From assembly GCF_048564905.1 (NCBI RefSeq), contig NC_132999.1, forward strand, positions 57,289,701 to 57,353,700: DNA of 64,000 nt, in the 5' to 3' direction. The notes under the pieces were generated by a model. It was given only the letters and a program-made list of their open reading frames with translations. It did no database searches and was not told the DNA's origin. Made by a program: the position numbers and the translations under genes. Shown one piece after another: positions 32,236 through 42,545 of the stretch. The stretch is from Vicugna pacos. Lineage: Eukaryota; Chordata; Mammalia; Artiodactyla; Camelidae. The number at the start of each line of letters is the position of its first letter. The stretch's first letter is position 1.

Positions 32236-32312
32236 GTTTAATCACTAGCTTACAAACTGGCGTGAAAGTCAGCTTGAACAAACAGGTCCTGAAAATGTCA
32301 AGATATATACAG

Positions 32313-32314
<2 letters not shown>

Positions 32315-32352
<38 letters not shown>
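32315..32352. repeat. (AC)n microsatellite
   Basis: An uninterrupted AC tract of about 19 units. It opens chance frames with Thr-His or Cys-Val runs. Confidence 0.97.
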
Positions 32353-32354
<2 letters not shown>

Positions 32355-32524
32355 CTTGCTTTCCAGGGGCCCCCGCATGTATTCCTTCTGGACATGTGAC
32401 TGTGATGTCCCCAGATACCTGGCAGTGTGAAGTATAGGGAGAAAGGGGGCTTTGGGGGGGCGGGGGTTTCTGTTCTGTTTTGTTTTTTTTCTTCAAGAAC
32501 CAATCCCCAAATCAAGACATAATT

Positions 32525-32670
32525 GGGGAACTTGGGTTCTAGTCCTGGCTCTGATCTCAGGCCCAGCCCTTCCCTTCCCTTCTCTGAGCCTCAATTTTCC
32601 CATTTGTAAAATAAGTAGAGTGGAATTTCTGATGGTTAAGGTCCCTTCTTGGCTCTAATATTCTAAGAGC
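32525..32670 (+). mobile_element. MIR3-like element
   Basis: GGGTTCTAGTCCTGGCTCTG, TCTGAGCCTCAATTTTCCCA, TTTGTAAAATAAGTAGAGTG and CCTTCTTGGCTCTAATATTC. Confidence 0.8.
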
Positions 32671-33184
32671 AAAAAGGCCCAGCATTCAGCGGGAAGGGCT
32701 GCTAAGTTTGACAAATCTAGGGCAGGAGAGAACAAGGAAACTTGCAGCTACTCAGCTCACGTAAACACAACAGACTAGAAGATGAGGGACAGGCCAGCGC
32801 CTGGGTTGGGGCTGTGGGCAGGGAGGAGCTGAAAATCAGCCTGAGGCACTTAGCAGAGACCCTCGGAGCACTACCTGGGGTCAGCGTCTTGAGCAGGGCA
32901 GTCTGGCCTGAAGCAGGAAAAATCAAACAAATGACCTGTTTCTTTGCAGAACCAGAGCTCCCAGGATGGGCAGCCAGTGTACCAAGGGTTCAATACAGGA
33001 GGAGGGAGGAATAAAACACATTGCCAGGCTAAGCCAAGCTACCTGTCCAAACTGGGGAGGAGCAAGACTCTCTGAAGCGGCCGGCAAGACTGAGATGGTG
33101 ATAAAACCACCTACCCAGGACTAAACTGGGGCCTAAAGCACGTCTCTGACTTGCAGGTGGCCAGGCCTCCCGGGATAACCCAGA
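32671..33184. other. No recognisable gene or repeat
   Basis: Plain DNA between two MIR elements. A 90-codon frame is unsupported. Confidence 0.4.
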
Positions 33185-33330
33185 GGAACCTCGACCTGGT
33201 TCTGCTGCTGACTTGCTGTGTGCCCTTGGGCAGGTTCCTTTCCCTCTCTGTTTCATTTGTCAAATGAGAGGACATTCTAGGGTCCTCCCGTGGCAGGTAA
33301 AAAGCCATGTGTGGCCCACCTCCCAGAGAA
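33185..33330 (+). mobile_element. MIR/MIR3 remnant
   Basis: GACCTGGTTCTGCTGCTGAC, TGTGTGCCCTTGGGCAGGTT and TTCATTTGTCAAATGAGAGG. Confidence 0.7.
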
Positions 33331-33905
33331 ATTTATAACCTGGAGAAGGATACTTTTACAGTTGTCAGCTGCAAAAAAAGGACTCCTCAAGGCTTCAGAG
33401 CATACGCAACAAAAGTGAAAGCAAAGGCCCGCAGCCAGAAGCAGACTCTGCACCATGTCCCCAGTTAGAGGGCAACTGCGCTTCCGGAACTTTCCTAGCA
33501 CTTAGGAAGAAAAATCTTTTCAGTCCCTCAGATTCCATCTTAATTTGGAGCAGGGGGAAGAGAAACCCAGAGCCAAAGGTCCTGGAGCCCCGGTCTCCTC
33601 CAGCCCGAGAGTTCTAAGGGCTTCACTGCCAGCCCCGCAGAGGGAGGGAAGGACATTTACCAGAACCGAGACCCAGGAAACCAGGAGCCCCCAAAGGGGT
33701 GGGCAGCCCAGTGCAAATGTCAACAGGAGATGGGCTGCTGGCTTCGCCATCCCTCACATGGACCCAGAAACTCCTGGGCCGTGCGACGTCTGGGGCCAGA
33801 GCGCTGGAAAGACACAGCTGGAGGGGCCTGCCACCTCACTCTGGTAGAAGACAGGCTGGTAGTTTGGGCCTCATACCGAATCCACAAGTCTCACCCTTGA
33901 CCAGT
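33331..33905. other. No recognisable gene or repeat
   Basis: Repeat-free DNA just upstream of the triple 13-bp repeat. The plus-strand 100-codon frame (33545-33847) is overlapped by a minus frame. Confidence 0.35.
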
Positions 33906-33944
33906 GGTCACATGTTAAGGTCACATGTTAAGGCCACATGTTAA
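33906..33944 (+). repeat. Three tandem 13-bp units GGTCACATGTTAA
   Basis: Units 1 and 2 are identical and unit 3 differs by one base (GGCCACATG). Each holds a CACATG E-box with flanking T or C and a GGTCA-like half site. There is 13-bp periodicity with no spacer. Confidence 0.97.
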
Positions 33945-33989
33945 CCTCTGCCTCTTGTGTGGGGATCCAATCCATCCCCCCTTTTCATT

Positions 33990-34575
33990 CCCACTGTCCC
34001 CACCAACCTGCAGACCAGCCTCCTCTCTCCTAGCAGCCTTCTCCAAACACCCATCCAACTTCCACATCGCCAGAATTATCCTCCTAATGCATCAATAGAA
34101 TCAAATAACTCTCCTGCTTAAAGATCTTGAACAGAATTTGTGTCTTTCTTTGTCTTTTTGTTGTTGTTGCTCAGTGATCTATATTCTGAGCACCTAGAAC
34201 AGTGCCTGGCCCACAGCAGGTGTTCAGTCAACATGTGTGCAATGGTTCTGAAATGTCTACTCCATAAAGTCCCACAGGCGGTAACGTGGCCCTGCAGATC
34301 CAGTCCAGTTCATTCCAGACCCTCCACTCCCCTTAGTTCCCCTCATCCTCTCATAAACCCACCTGCCACTACCTGAGCACCTCCCCCAGCCCAGCACACC
34401 TCATGTACTTTCATACCTCCATGCCTTTGCTTATGTTGTTCCCTCTGCCTGGACACCCTTCCTACCTCATCCCCCTGAGACACTCTACTGTTAATTCTTT
34501 TCTTAGCAGGACCTCTTGGCATGCCTTGCTCTGAGTTACTTTCTGTGTTCTGTTCTTCTTTAACCCTGTAACTTC
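33990..34575 (+). mobile_element. L2 fragments
   Basis: CTCTCCTGCTTAAAGATCTT and a 3' end CCTAGAACAGTGCCTGGCCC make one piece. CATGCCTTTGCTTATGTTGT and CTCTGCCTGGACACCCTTCC belong to a second. Confidence 0.75.
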
Positions 34576-34740
34576 CTACAGAATACTCGCTGTGTGCCAG
34601 GCATGTATGTCCCACCTCACCCTAGGTTAGTCCCATTGTACAGACGAAGAAACCGAGGTTCAGAGAGGCAAAGTGATAGCCCACTGTGGGGCACACATCC
34701 AGGGAGTGGTGGGGTCTGACTATATGGCCACTTCTCTGCG
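34575..34740 (-). mobile_element. MIR
   Basis: ACTCGCTGTGTGCCAGGCAT, GACGAAGAAACCGAGGTTCA and GAGAGGCAAAGTGATAGCCC. Confidence 0.8.
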
Positions 34741-35454
34741 ACACTTGCCATTTACTTCTTACTAGGCTGGGAGCTCTCTGAGGCCCCTTGGCCCTATATC
34801 CTTGGGGCAGGCCCCGCCCTTTGGGATGCCCAAGAGACCCTAATTATTGAATTTCTGTCAGCCTAGGACACCGTAAGGAACAGATGGACCACCAGCCTCC
34901 TTCCCTTTCTCTTTCTTCTGCCTTTTCTCCCAGTCTGGGCGGTACCTCTGGCAAGCTGGGGAGGGACATATTTGGAGGGAAAAGGGGCCCCCTCCCAATT
35001 CCATTTAGCCCTGTCAGCTTAAGTCGAGATCCCTGTGTGACATCTCCAAAGTGTGAAAGCCTTTCACAGGTCCCAGAGCCGACCCTTAACTAGGGAAGCC
35101 ATCCTGGAAGTCACTCCCTCAAAATGAAAGCCAGAAGCCAGCCCTAGAGGACAATCGTCCTCCTGCGCCCGCCTAGGCTGGCTCGGGCCCCGCCCATCCC
35201 ATTTCAGCCATGCCTGGGTTCCTAGCTCCTGGACTACCAGCACAGTTAGGAAGGACCCGACACGGGGACACACAGGCTCCTCAGACCGCTGCACAGGCGC
35301 CTGCGGCTGCCACCCACCAGGGAGGGCCCGAGACCGGGAAAACCGAAGGACGTCAGTGACCCCCGTCCTTTGGCTAGGAAAGATTTCTTTGAGAGTGACC
35401 ATCCCTCTTAATCAGACCTCCCTTCGGGATGCAGACTGGAGATCTGATTTGGAT
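34741..35454. other. No recognisable gene; short L2 scrap
   Basis: GGCTGGGAGCTCTCTGAGGC at 34767 looks like an L2 3' piece. The rest, up to the MIR at 35455, is unassigned. Repeat density falls toward the CpG island. Confidence 0.35.
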
Positions 35455-35560
35455 TCTGAGTAGTATCTGCTATGCGGTAGGCGTGAATGCCCCATCTCAT
35501 CCCGGGAGGTTATCACACCCATTTTCCAGACGAAGAAACCTGAGTTACACCCCACTTCGC
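35455..35560 (-). mobile_element. MIR remnant
   Basis: TATCTGCTATGCGGTAGGCG and CCCATTTTCCAGACGAAGAA. It abuts the CA tract. Confidence 0.55.
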
Positions 35561-35595
35561 TCACGCCCGATTCCTTATTCTTTGCCTCTAGTACC

Positions 35596-35597
<2 letters not shown>

Positions 35598-35679
<82 letters not shown>
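35598..35679. repeat. (CA)n microsatellite, 82 bp
   Basis: An uninterrupted CA dinucleotide tract of about 41 units lies 120 bp outside the CpG island on the gene-body side, between a MIR remnant (35455-35560) and the island. Pure tracts of this length are usually polymorphic and can adopt Z-DNA. It opens a spurious 358-codon plus-strand frame of Thr-His repeats. Confidence 0.97.
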
Positions 35680-35682
<3 letters not shown>

Positions 35683-36119
35683 AAATCCTTTAAAAGTCTC
35701 CATTTCCATAAAGAGTAAGGGATGCGGGAAAGGGGCTCATGCGGGCAGCACCACGGCGGTTTCCTGGGATCTACTGAGAAGTTCTGCTCTAAGCACCGGT
35801 GGAAGGTGCCTCTTCGGCCAAGGATTCGAAACCCGCTGGGCGAATGGCACCTGTCCCCGCCAACAGGGGCCCGGAGGCCGGGTGCCTTCCCCCAGCCGAA
35901 GCCAACTGGCCTCAGAGCGCTGCCCGGGAGGAGGGTGGTCCCGCACTGGCCCGGCGCGGCTCTGGGGGCTGCGAGTACCGCGTCCTCCCGCGGCAGACCG
36001 CGGGCAGGAAGCTCTCAGACGGACGGACAGACCGACCCAGACAGCCGTCGACTCCCTCCGGGGCCCCGTGAGGAACAATCCCTCCGCGGGGCGCGGCGGA
36101 GCGGAAGGCGCAGACTCAC

Positions 36120-36420
36120 CGGGGCGGCAGCGGGTCCTGCTCGGTCCCAGCTGGGCAGCCGGGGGCTCCTCGGCCCCGGCCCGCCCCCCAGCCGTCTCCT
36201 TCTGGTGCCGCGATCCCGGAGCTGGGGGCTCGGGAGAGTCTCAGTCGAGGAAGCGCGGTGGCGGAGAGCGCGCCGCCCGCTCTCGAACCGGGATGGGGAC
36301 GCAGGAAGCGCGGCCGCGGAGCGCCGGCGTGCGGGAGGGAGGGACCGCGAGAGGCGCGGGGCGGTGCCGGCCCGGAGCGGCCTCAGGCCCCGAGAGGCAC
36401 CGCCCACCAGTCGACCCTAC
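36120..36420 (-). other. Candidate first exon C (proximal, main CpG core)
   Basis: The minus strand reads CCCCG|GTGAGTCTG with the last exon base at 36120, in the densest CpG part of the window. A minus-strand open frame of 130 codons starts at 36407 and runs through the donor to 36015. Its composition is almost entirely Arg, Pro, Ser, Ala and Gly, typical of GC-rich noncoding frames, so I do not claim it as coding. Because the frame crosses the donor, an N-terminal coding segment cannot be excluded. The likeliest reading is a 5' UTR exon of the unnamed minus-strand gene. Confidence 0.5.
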
Positions 36421-36795
36421 CGCCTACCCCCCACGCCGGCCTTCCGCGCCGCCCTGGGGCGCGGGGCCCCAGCTGCGGAGGGCGGGCACCCACTCCCTGG
36501 CGTAGGCTGGGGAAGTGCGGGCTGGAGGCGCTGGCTCAAGTCCTCCCCGACCCAGGCCGCCGGGAGTTGGCTAAACCAGGATGAGAGGAGGGAAAAGGGC
36601 CCTGACCCCTCCCCACCCGGGTCCGCGGAATTGGCTGTGTAGGGATGGGGTGGGGAGAGGTGTCTCTGTCGCGAGTCTGGGTAATTAAGGGTTAAGCAGA
36701 GCGGCGAGACCCTTCTCGGTGCTAGACCCCGCGCGAGTGCGGAGGCACAGCTCCGCGGGCCCGCCCACCGCGCCTTTACTGGGTCCGGCACTCAC

Positions 36796-36990
36796 CTGGA
36801 CACGAGGTGGACCGGCCTCCTCTCCTCCCCTTTCTGGGGAGACCGCCGCCTCCCTCTCTACCCTGGGGCGGGTTCAGGGCGCTGGGGCCCGCCTGCACCT
36901 CCCAGGGCTGGTGCCCTGCGAGGTGACTGATGGGCGGAGGTAGGAAAGGAGGAAGCGAGTTTTTGAAAAGGGAGTCAGCTGAGGCCCTCA
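36796..36990 (-). other. Candidate non-coding first exon B (middle)
   Basis: The minus strand reads TCCAG|GTGAGTGCC with the last exon base at 36796. It matches the consensus donor at all of the last two exon and first six intron positions. The preceding 190 bases are purine/GC-rich, with no ATG in a good context, so this is probably 5' UTR. The 5' edge is arbitrary. It lies between candidates A and C and would be an alternative first exon using its own start sites. The short 66-74 codon frames here are GC-rich chance frames. Confidence 0.5.
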
Positions 36991-37297
36991 ACACGGCTCC
37001 TCACCCCCTTCCGGGTCCCCTGGGCGCCCTCCAGGTCGCACCCCTGGGTCTTGGTCGGGGTGGAGTCCATTCCAGGTGCCTTCGCCCGCGCACAGAATGA
37101 GGGCGCCCTGGCTCGGGAGCTTCCCCTGCTGGGGGCCGGTTCCCAGCTTTGTAGAGAACTCGCCCAAGGGAAGCACAGGTTGGTGTCCCGCCAACCAGGT
37201 GGCAGGCGAGTGGCCCGCCTCTGCTTAGAGCCCGAAGCTGCTGCCCGAGGCCTGGTTCGGTGGAGGGTGAACCACAGCTCGGGAGGACGCCTCTTAC

Positions 37298-37400
37298 CTG
37301 CTGCTCTGCCTCTTCCCGGTGCCCGGAGCTTTGCCCTGGAACCGTGCCGCTAGGACCCAGGACTCGGATGGGTTGGTTGGTCTCAACCTGATTCTAAAGC
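37298..37400 (-). other. Candidate non-coding first exon A (distal)
   Basis: The minus strand reads GCAG|GTAAGAG with the last exon base at 37298, a near-perfect U1 donor. The exon upstream of it is GC-rich and I see no ATG in the last 80 bases, so it would be 5' UTR. The 5' edge is a guess, because CpG-island promoters start at several points. It is the most upstream of three donors in the island. No matching acceptor can be assigned within the window. The splice signal is seen directly; exon status is inferred. Confidence 0.45.
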
Positions 37401-37849
37401 ACAGAGAGAGAAGGTGGACCGCCTCCTCTCTCAAACTTAGCTTGTTTTGAATTCCAAGAGAGATCTGGCTGGGGTCCCCTTCTCCGGTGACTGTCCAGCA
37501 CTTTGAAGTTCATATCCCAAGAAAAAAGCTGATAGGCAGCTGGCTGTTGTCAGAGAATCTAGCTGAGGACAGAAGGCGCCTCCTACTGGGAATCTGCCCT
37601 GTGCGGGATGGAAAATAGACACCTTGGTGGTAATTGCAGTCAAGTTCACTTCCAGACTTCGGACTTCATGGTCCCCATGTGTGGATGCCTACAGAGTGGA
37701 CACACGTGGATATTTTTCCCATTGTTGCTTCTTAATACGCACGGTAACGGTTCAACAGGACCCTGGTGTCTACAGAGAGGTCAATTTGGGGCTGTCTTGT
37801 GATTTTGGGGGTAGGAAAGGCATTTGGGGAAACAGTAATGAATCACCAT
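37401..37849. other. No recognisable gene or repeat
   Basis: Repeat-free flank immediately upstream (on the minus strand) of the candidate promoter. It could hold proximal enhancer sequence. Confidence 0.35.
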
Positions 37850-38110
37850 AAGCATAACAATAACTGGTACCTTCACATCCTTACTGTGGACCAAGCACCA
37901 GGTTACTAGCCACTTCCCTCGCACCATCTCATGTAACCCTCATAACAACCCTGGAAATGGTTATTGGTTATGTCTCCTTTATAGAAGAGAAAGCTGAAGC
38001 TTCTGGGGGGAGGGGGGAGGTCATGTGCCCAAAGTCACATGGCTGAGAAGTATCAGGAACTCAGCCCACACTGGTCCACTCCAGGGCCTGTGCTCTCCCT
38101 ACTATAGAAA
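37850..38110 (-). mobile_element. MIR
   Basis: TAACTGGTACCTTCACATCC, ACTGTGGACCAAGCACCAGG, CATGTGCCCAAAGTCACATG and CTGAGAAGTATCAGGAACTC. Confidence 0.8.
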
Positions 38111-38224
38111 AATCCCTTGTCAGTCTGTATGTGCTCTCTACCCGGAGACAAACTTCCCCTGCGTCTCCTGTCTGTCACTCAGGAAGAAGTCGCCATTGTC
38201 GCCCTCTCTGCAGAATGATGTAAA

Positions 38225-38345
38225 TCTTTAAAAGTCTGCCTCCTGCTCTCCTGAGGACAGGGACCCCTTTGCCCGCATGCCCTTTGCCTGGCCCCCTGCA
38301 GGTGCTTGATAAATGTCTGTTGGATGAATGAAAGCCTCAAATCAC
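38225..38345 (+). mobile_element. L2 3' end
   Basis: TCCTGAGGACAGGGACCCCT, GTGCTTGATAAATGTCTGTT and GGATGAATGAAAG. Confidence 0.75.
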
Positions 38346-39059
38346 AACATTGTTTTAGCAAATGGGGAGAACTTCTGTGTGGAAGGGACCTGTGACAACA
38401 GTCTCCTACTTGAGAGCTGAGTGTATCCACTGCCAAGTTTAGACAGTGAATTTGGGAATATTCCAGGCTCCAGAGGAGTGATGGGAAACAGTCACGTAGC
38501 TCTCAGATAAGACCAGGAATCTGGTTTTCATTTCACTCTGCGAGACCAGCTTTGGAGAGGCCTAGACTGGGGATGATCATTTCAGACTGCTGCTCCAGCT
38601 CCTACCCAGAGGCAAAGGGCCTCAGTGCTTTTCCATGCCAGGATCAGACTCCAGATCCACCCTGCTCTGCTGCACACCCAGCTAGGCAGGTCTCTTCTAT
38701 CTGAGAAAATCATCTTCAGAGTGTTCCTTTCAGGCAGGCTCACCCTGGCTAATCTGGGGAGAGGCTGGAGAAATTCTCAAAGCTGAGCCACAGGCAAAAC
38801 CAAGAAGCTGGCAAAGGAAGCATGTTTCTCCTTGTCATCCTCCCGTTCGAGCCCTCTCCTTCTACGTGGCTAGTTTCTCTGAATCTTCCCAGGTTCCCTA
38901 TGTCCTACTGAGGAGCCTGACTTAATTCAACTGCCACCTTATCCCACTGAGTATCAGCTGACAAGGGCCTGAGATGTGTCCTTTGGGAAAAAGCCAAAGA
39001 AATAAATCTTGAATGGTGGAATTTCTGTTACCTGTTACCATAATAGGCAGTGGGGAAGA
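38346..39059. other. No recognisable gene or repeat
   Basis: Plain DNA. No long frame and no repeat text seen. Confidence 0.4.
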
Positions 39060-39280
39060 TGATAGTTACCATTTACTGAGCCCTATGTTTCAAGTGCTAT
39101 GCAAACATTGTGTTATTTAATCATCACAAAAGCCTTAGTAGGAAAATTCTGTTATTGCTGTTTTTCAAGTGAGGCTAAGATTCAGAAAAGTTACATACCT
39201 GGATCCATGAGTAAGTGGTAGAGCCAGGAATTGAACCAAGGTATATCCTTGCTCTTAACCACTATGCTAGGAACCCCATG
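39060..39280 (-). mobile_element. MIR
   Basis: ACCATTTACTGAGCCCTATG, GTGAGGCTAAGATTCAGAAA and AGAGCCAGGAATTGAACCAA. Confidence 0.8.
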
Positions 39281-39283
39281 TGA

Positions 39284-39755
39284 TAGGCAAAATCATGGCC
39301 ACCCAAAGATGTTCACATCCTGATCTCCAGAACTTGTGAATGTGTTATCTTACATGGCAAAAGGGACTTTGCAGATGTGATGGAGTTAAAGGTCTTCAGG
39401 TGGGGAGATTATTTTGAATTATCCTGGTGGACCTAATGTGATCACAAGGGTTTTTATGAACTAGGCAAGGGTTGGAGTCAGAGGGGATGTAACGCTGAAA
39501 ACAGAGATCAGAGTAATGCAATTGTTGGAGAGGGCCATGAGCCAATGTGGCAGCCTCTAGAAGCCGGAAAAGGTCAGGGCTGGATTCTCCCCTAGGCCCT
39601 TGAGCAAGAGCACAGCTCTGCTGACACCTAAATTTTAGCCTAGTGACACCAATGTTGGACTTCTGACCTCTATAACTGTCAGGTAATAAATTTGTGTTGT
39701 TCCAAGCTGTAAAGTTTGTGGTAATTTATTACAGCAGCAATAGGGAACTAATACA
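39284..39755 (-). mobile_element. MLT1 solo LTR (ERVL-MaLR fossil)
   Basis: This reverse-orientation copy runs from GATAGGCAAAATCATGGCCA to AGCAATAGGGAACTAATACA, close to full length. It shares the same blocks as the copy at 2290-2755. It is a solo LTR of old age. Confidence 0.88.
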
Positions 39756-39904
39756 CTCTACAAACTCAGCCATGCTGGCAGATGTTTATTTCACCCACAT
39801 TTTCGGATAACTATTCGCTATAAAGCTCTTCTCATAAGAGGTACCATGATACAACCTACATCATAGAATTTAGAAAGAAGGCAGGATTTCATCACATCTG
39901 TCTT

Positions 39905-40090
39905 TGGTTTCTGAATCCTCTGCCACTTATGAGCTGTGTGACCTTGAGCTAATATCTCATCTTCTCTGAGCCTCAGTTTCTTCATCTGTAAAATGAATGA
40001 TGCCACTAATATGTATTTTGCAGGACTAATACAAGGATCAGGTGAACCAGAATGTGAAAAAGTGCCTTATAAATGGTCCAGTGATACCTG
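39905..40090 (+). mobile_element. MIR
   Basis: CTGTGTGACCTTGAGCTAAT, CTCTGAGCCTCAGTTTCTTC and ATCTGTAAAATGAATGATGC. Confidence 0.9.
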
Positions 40091-40339
40091 AACATGAGCC
40101 GTTTGGGGCATTCGCTTGTCCAGCTCTGAAAGTGTGCTTTCTAAGAGGATTGGACACTGTTCTGAGCATCTTCTGACATACATTTTTATTTGCTCTACCT
40201 GGGTGGGCAAGTAACTAATTTAAACATTAAACTGTCTTTGGTCAATGACTAGACCTCAATCTGTTATAAAGTAAGGCTGAAAAATCCACTTGGAAGAAGA
40301 TATCATCTTGCAGAACTCACATGTGTGCTCAAGAAGATG

Positions 40340-40760
40340 TGTCCCAGGATTTCCATTGTGGATTATTGATAAAAGTGAAAACTGTTACCAATCTAAATGC
40401 CACTAAGAGGAGATATGCTAAATTAATTATGGTGCTGGCTCTTACTGGAATACTATGCAGTCACGAAGAAAGAAGGCACTAGAGTTAACTGACAGGGATG
40501 AATATCCAGGGTGTATTATTAACTGAGAAGAGCCAGAGACCAAGCATTATGATGCCACACAAATGGTTTTTAAAACAAACATAGACACATATATATTTGA
40601 TTATGCATAGAAAATGTGAGGGAGGGACCAAACCAAACCAAACCGTAGTTACCCTTAGAAATTGAGAAGAGGGGTGTGTGTGTGTGTGTGTGTGTGTGTG
40701 ATGGGGCAGGTAATTATTGTTTTTTTAACAAGAATGTATTAAATTAATAATAAAACTTGG
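40340..40760 (+). mobile_element. Old L1 3' fragment with (TG)n
   Basis: L1-like text (AATCTAAATGCCACTAAGAG, GGAATACTATGCAGTCACGA) runs into a short GTGTGT tract at about 40672-40700 and an A/T-rich end. It is diverged. Confidence 0.7.
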
Positions 40761-41439
40761 AAAAAATAGGGGGGCCAAGAACCAGCTGTATGGTCCACCA
40801 GAAGCATACCCTCCTTTTTCGGCCTCTGTGTCTTCCCTTTCTTGCTGTGGTTTTTCCCCATCTGCCACTCTTCCTTTGCTCAGTTCTGAGTGGGTGATGC
40901 CCTCTTCCACCGACTCTTTACTCATTTCTAAACTCTGAGGATCTGAGCGATGTCTCTATCCTGTGACTCTTGCCAAAGTCAGCAGTAAATCATGTCCTTG
41001 TACTTGTAACCTGGCCTTCACCTGGAGTGGTTCACATTAGTCACCCACCGGGAAAGGATGCGTCTTGCATATAGGCATCATTCATGACGTACTGGCCCAA
41101 CCTCTTGGAAGGCTGAATCAGGTCTACAGAGTGAGAAATTGTGCTCATGGAGTGCAAGGCGAAATTGGTTGGACCATTCGTTTAAATAAAACAATTTCAT
41201 CCCATTTCCTAAAATTTTTTCATTCAAGAAATACATCTTTACCTGAGTTACCGATGTAATGGGGCCTGTGTACACAGATCAAATGGCCCAGAAGGGAGCT
41301 GATGAGGACATCGTGGCTTTAGGGTACAGGTTCTTGGGACCCCTGGGCACAGAGAACCAGCGGTCCTACCCACTTACGGCCCTATGTTCCTTTGTGCCCC
41401 ATACTGTAGAACCTTCCTCTAGGTCTCAAGATCACTCAG
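40761..41439. other. No recognisable repeat; Glu/Lys-rich short frame
   Basis: A minus-strand frame of 66 codons (40725-40925, starting MSKESVEEGITHSELSKGR) has a charged, protein-like composition, unlike the GC-rich chance frames elsewhere. It ends in old L1-derived DNA and has no recognised homologue or splice context. I treat it as probably chance. Confidence 0.25.
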
Positions 41440-41720
41440 TTCATCCAGCTACTTTCTAACTGGGGTCCTGCTCCCAAGCTCTCCCCCTTAAATCCATTCT
41501 CCCAGTTGAAAGGTTGGCAGTTTGAAACACAGGTCTGAGCAATGCTTCCCCATAGCCCTCAGCGTCAAGTCCAGACTCCCTGGCAAGGATTCACAGGGAC
41601 TTCATAATTGGGTGGGCCCTTCTGATTTGTTCAGCCTCCTTACTCATGCTCCCTCAGGCTCCCTGCTCTGTCACTGTCTCTTCCTTTGGGTCCCTTTCCT
41701 ATCAATGATGAAACCTTTCC
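41440..41720 (+). mobile_element. L2 fragment
   Basis: AGCGTCAAGTCCAGACTCCC, TGGCAAGGATTCACAGGGAC and CACTGTCTCTTCCTTTGGGT. Confidence 0.55.
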
Positions 41721-42319
41721 CAGAAGCGCCCAGCAAACTTCCTTGATGTCTCCCTTCCTGGAACTGGGTCACAAGCCTACTCCTAAACCCATTCAGCGGG
41801 GATCATCAAGACTGGTGGAGACTCTCAGGATTCACCTGGAGTCACTTGGGATCGGTGCTGAACCAAATAGAGGCTCTGCCAACAGGAAGAAGAGGCCAGT
41901 GGCTGTTGGTAGCCCCACGCGAAAGCAAGCACGGCAGTACAGGGAGGGCTCCATGTGGGGCTGGCGCACGTCAGAGCAGGAAAGCCCTCTGCAGGGAGTG
42001 GGAGAGAGATGCTGCCTGGATTGCTCCTGGCCGTCCAGCTCTTACTGCTGAGCAGAATTTCTGTTTTGCAGTATTCCTGCATTTCCTTTTCCCTTAAACT
42101 AGTCTGATGAGTTTCCATTTCTTGCAACAAAAGGACCTTAAGAGAATCCCCTTGAAACTTTGGCAAGCAGCCAGGAAGCAGGGCCAGAGGTCAAGCACAG
42201 ACGCCCCGATCCTCTCCCAGTTAACTTAGTGCATCAAAACCACCAGCAGCAAACACAGGGGCCCTGCGTGACTTGGATTTCAGGGAAACCCATTCACCTC
42301 TAGGAGAAGTAAGTAACAC
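41721..42319. other. No recognisable gene or repeat
   Basis: Overlapping frames on both strands (41686-42051 plus, 41825-42166 minus) are not supported. Confidence 0.4.
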
Positions 42320-42545
42320 CGGCAGCCACCATTCCTGCAGCACTGATACGTGCCAGGTGCTCTTCCACACACCTGACAAGTACTGTCTCATTTAATCATC
42401 CTCATAACCACATGGAGAAGGTACTGCAGTGCTCCCATTTGACAGATGAGGAAACGGAGACACAGAGGGGTTAAGTGACCTGATCAAGTTCACTTAGCTG
42501 GTAAGTGGTGGGTCTGCCCAGGACCCCAGTGTGCCTGGGGCCTAT
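42320..42545 (-). mobile_element. MIR
   Basis: CTGATACGTGCCAGGTGCTC, ATTTGACAGATGAGGAAACG and GAGACACAGAGGGGTTAAGT. Confidence 0.9.

Larger units (their letters stand above)
35800..37360. promoter_or_regulatory. CpG island promoter
   Basis: CpG dinucleotides are dense from about 35.8 to 36.6 kb and recur strongly at 36.7-36.95 and 37.0-37.36 kb. The flanks on both sides are CpG-poor, as in most mammalian DNA. The stretch has many GC boxes (GGGCGG and CCCGCC types) and no clear TATA box, as expected of a dispersed-start housekeeping or broadly expressed promoter. Three strong minus-strand splice donors lie inside it, so the main direction of transcription is probably toward lower coordinates. 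An antisense transcript going right is possible, but I see only weak plus-strand donors (for example near 36670 and 36940). The downstream gene cannot be identified from this window. Confidence 0.85.

Noticed and set aside
35429-36505. 358-codon plus-strand open frame
   Set aside because: It is opened by the CA tract (His/Thr run) and carried by CpG-island GC richness. There is no recognisable domain, and it overlaps equally long frames in other phases and on the other strand.
35722-36642. 306-codon plus-strand open frame in the CpG island
   Set aside because: Composition is dominated by Arg, Pro, Ala, Gly and Ser, with no family resemblance. Stop-poor frames are expected in GC-rich DNA. The splice signals here are on the opposite strand.
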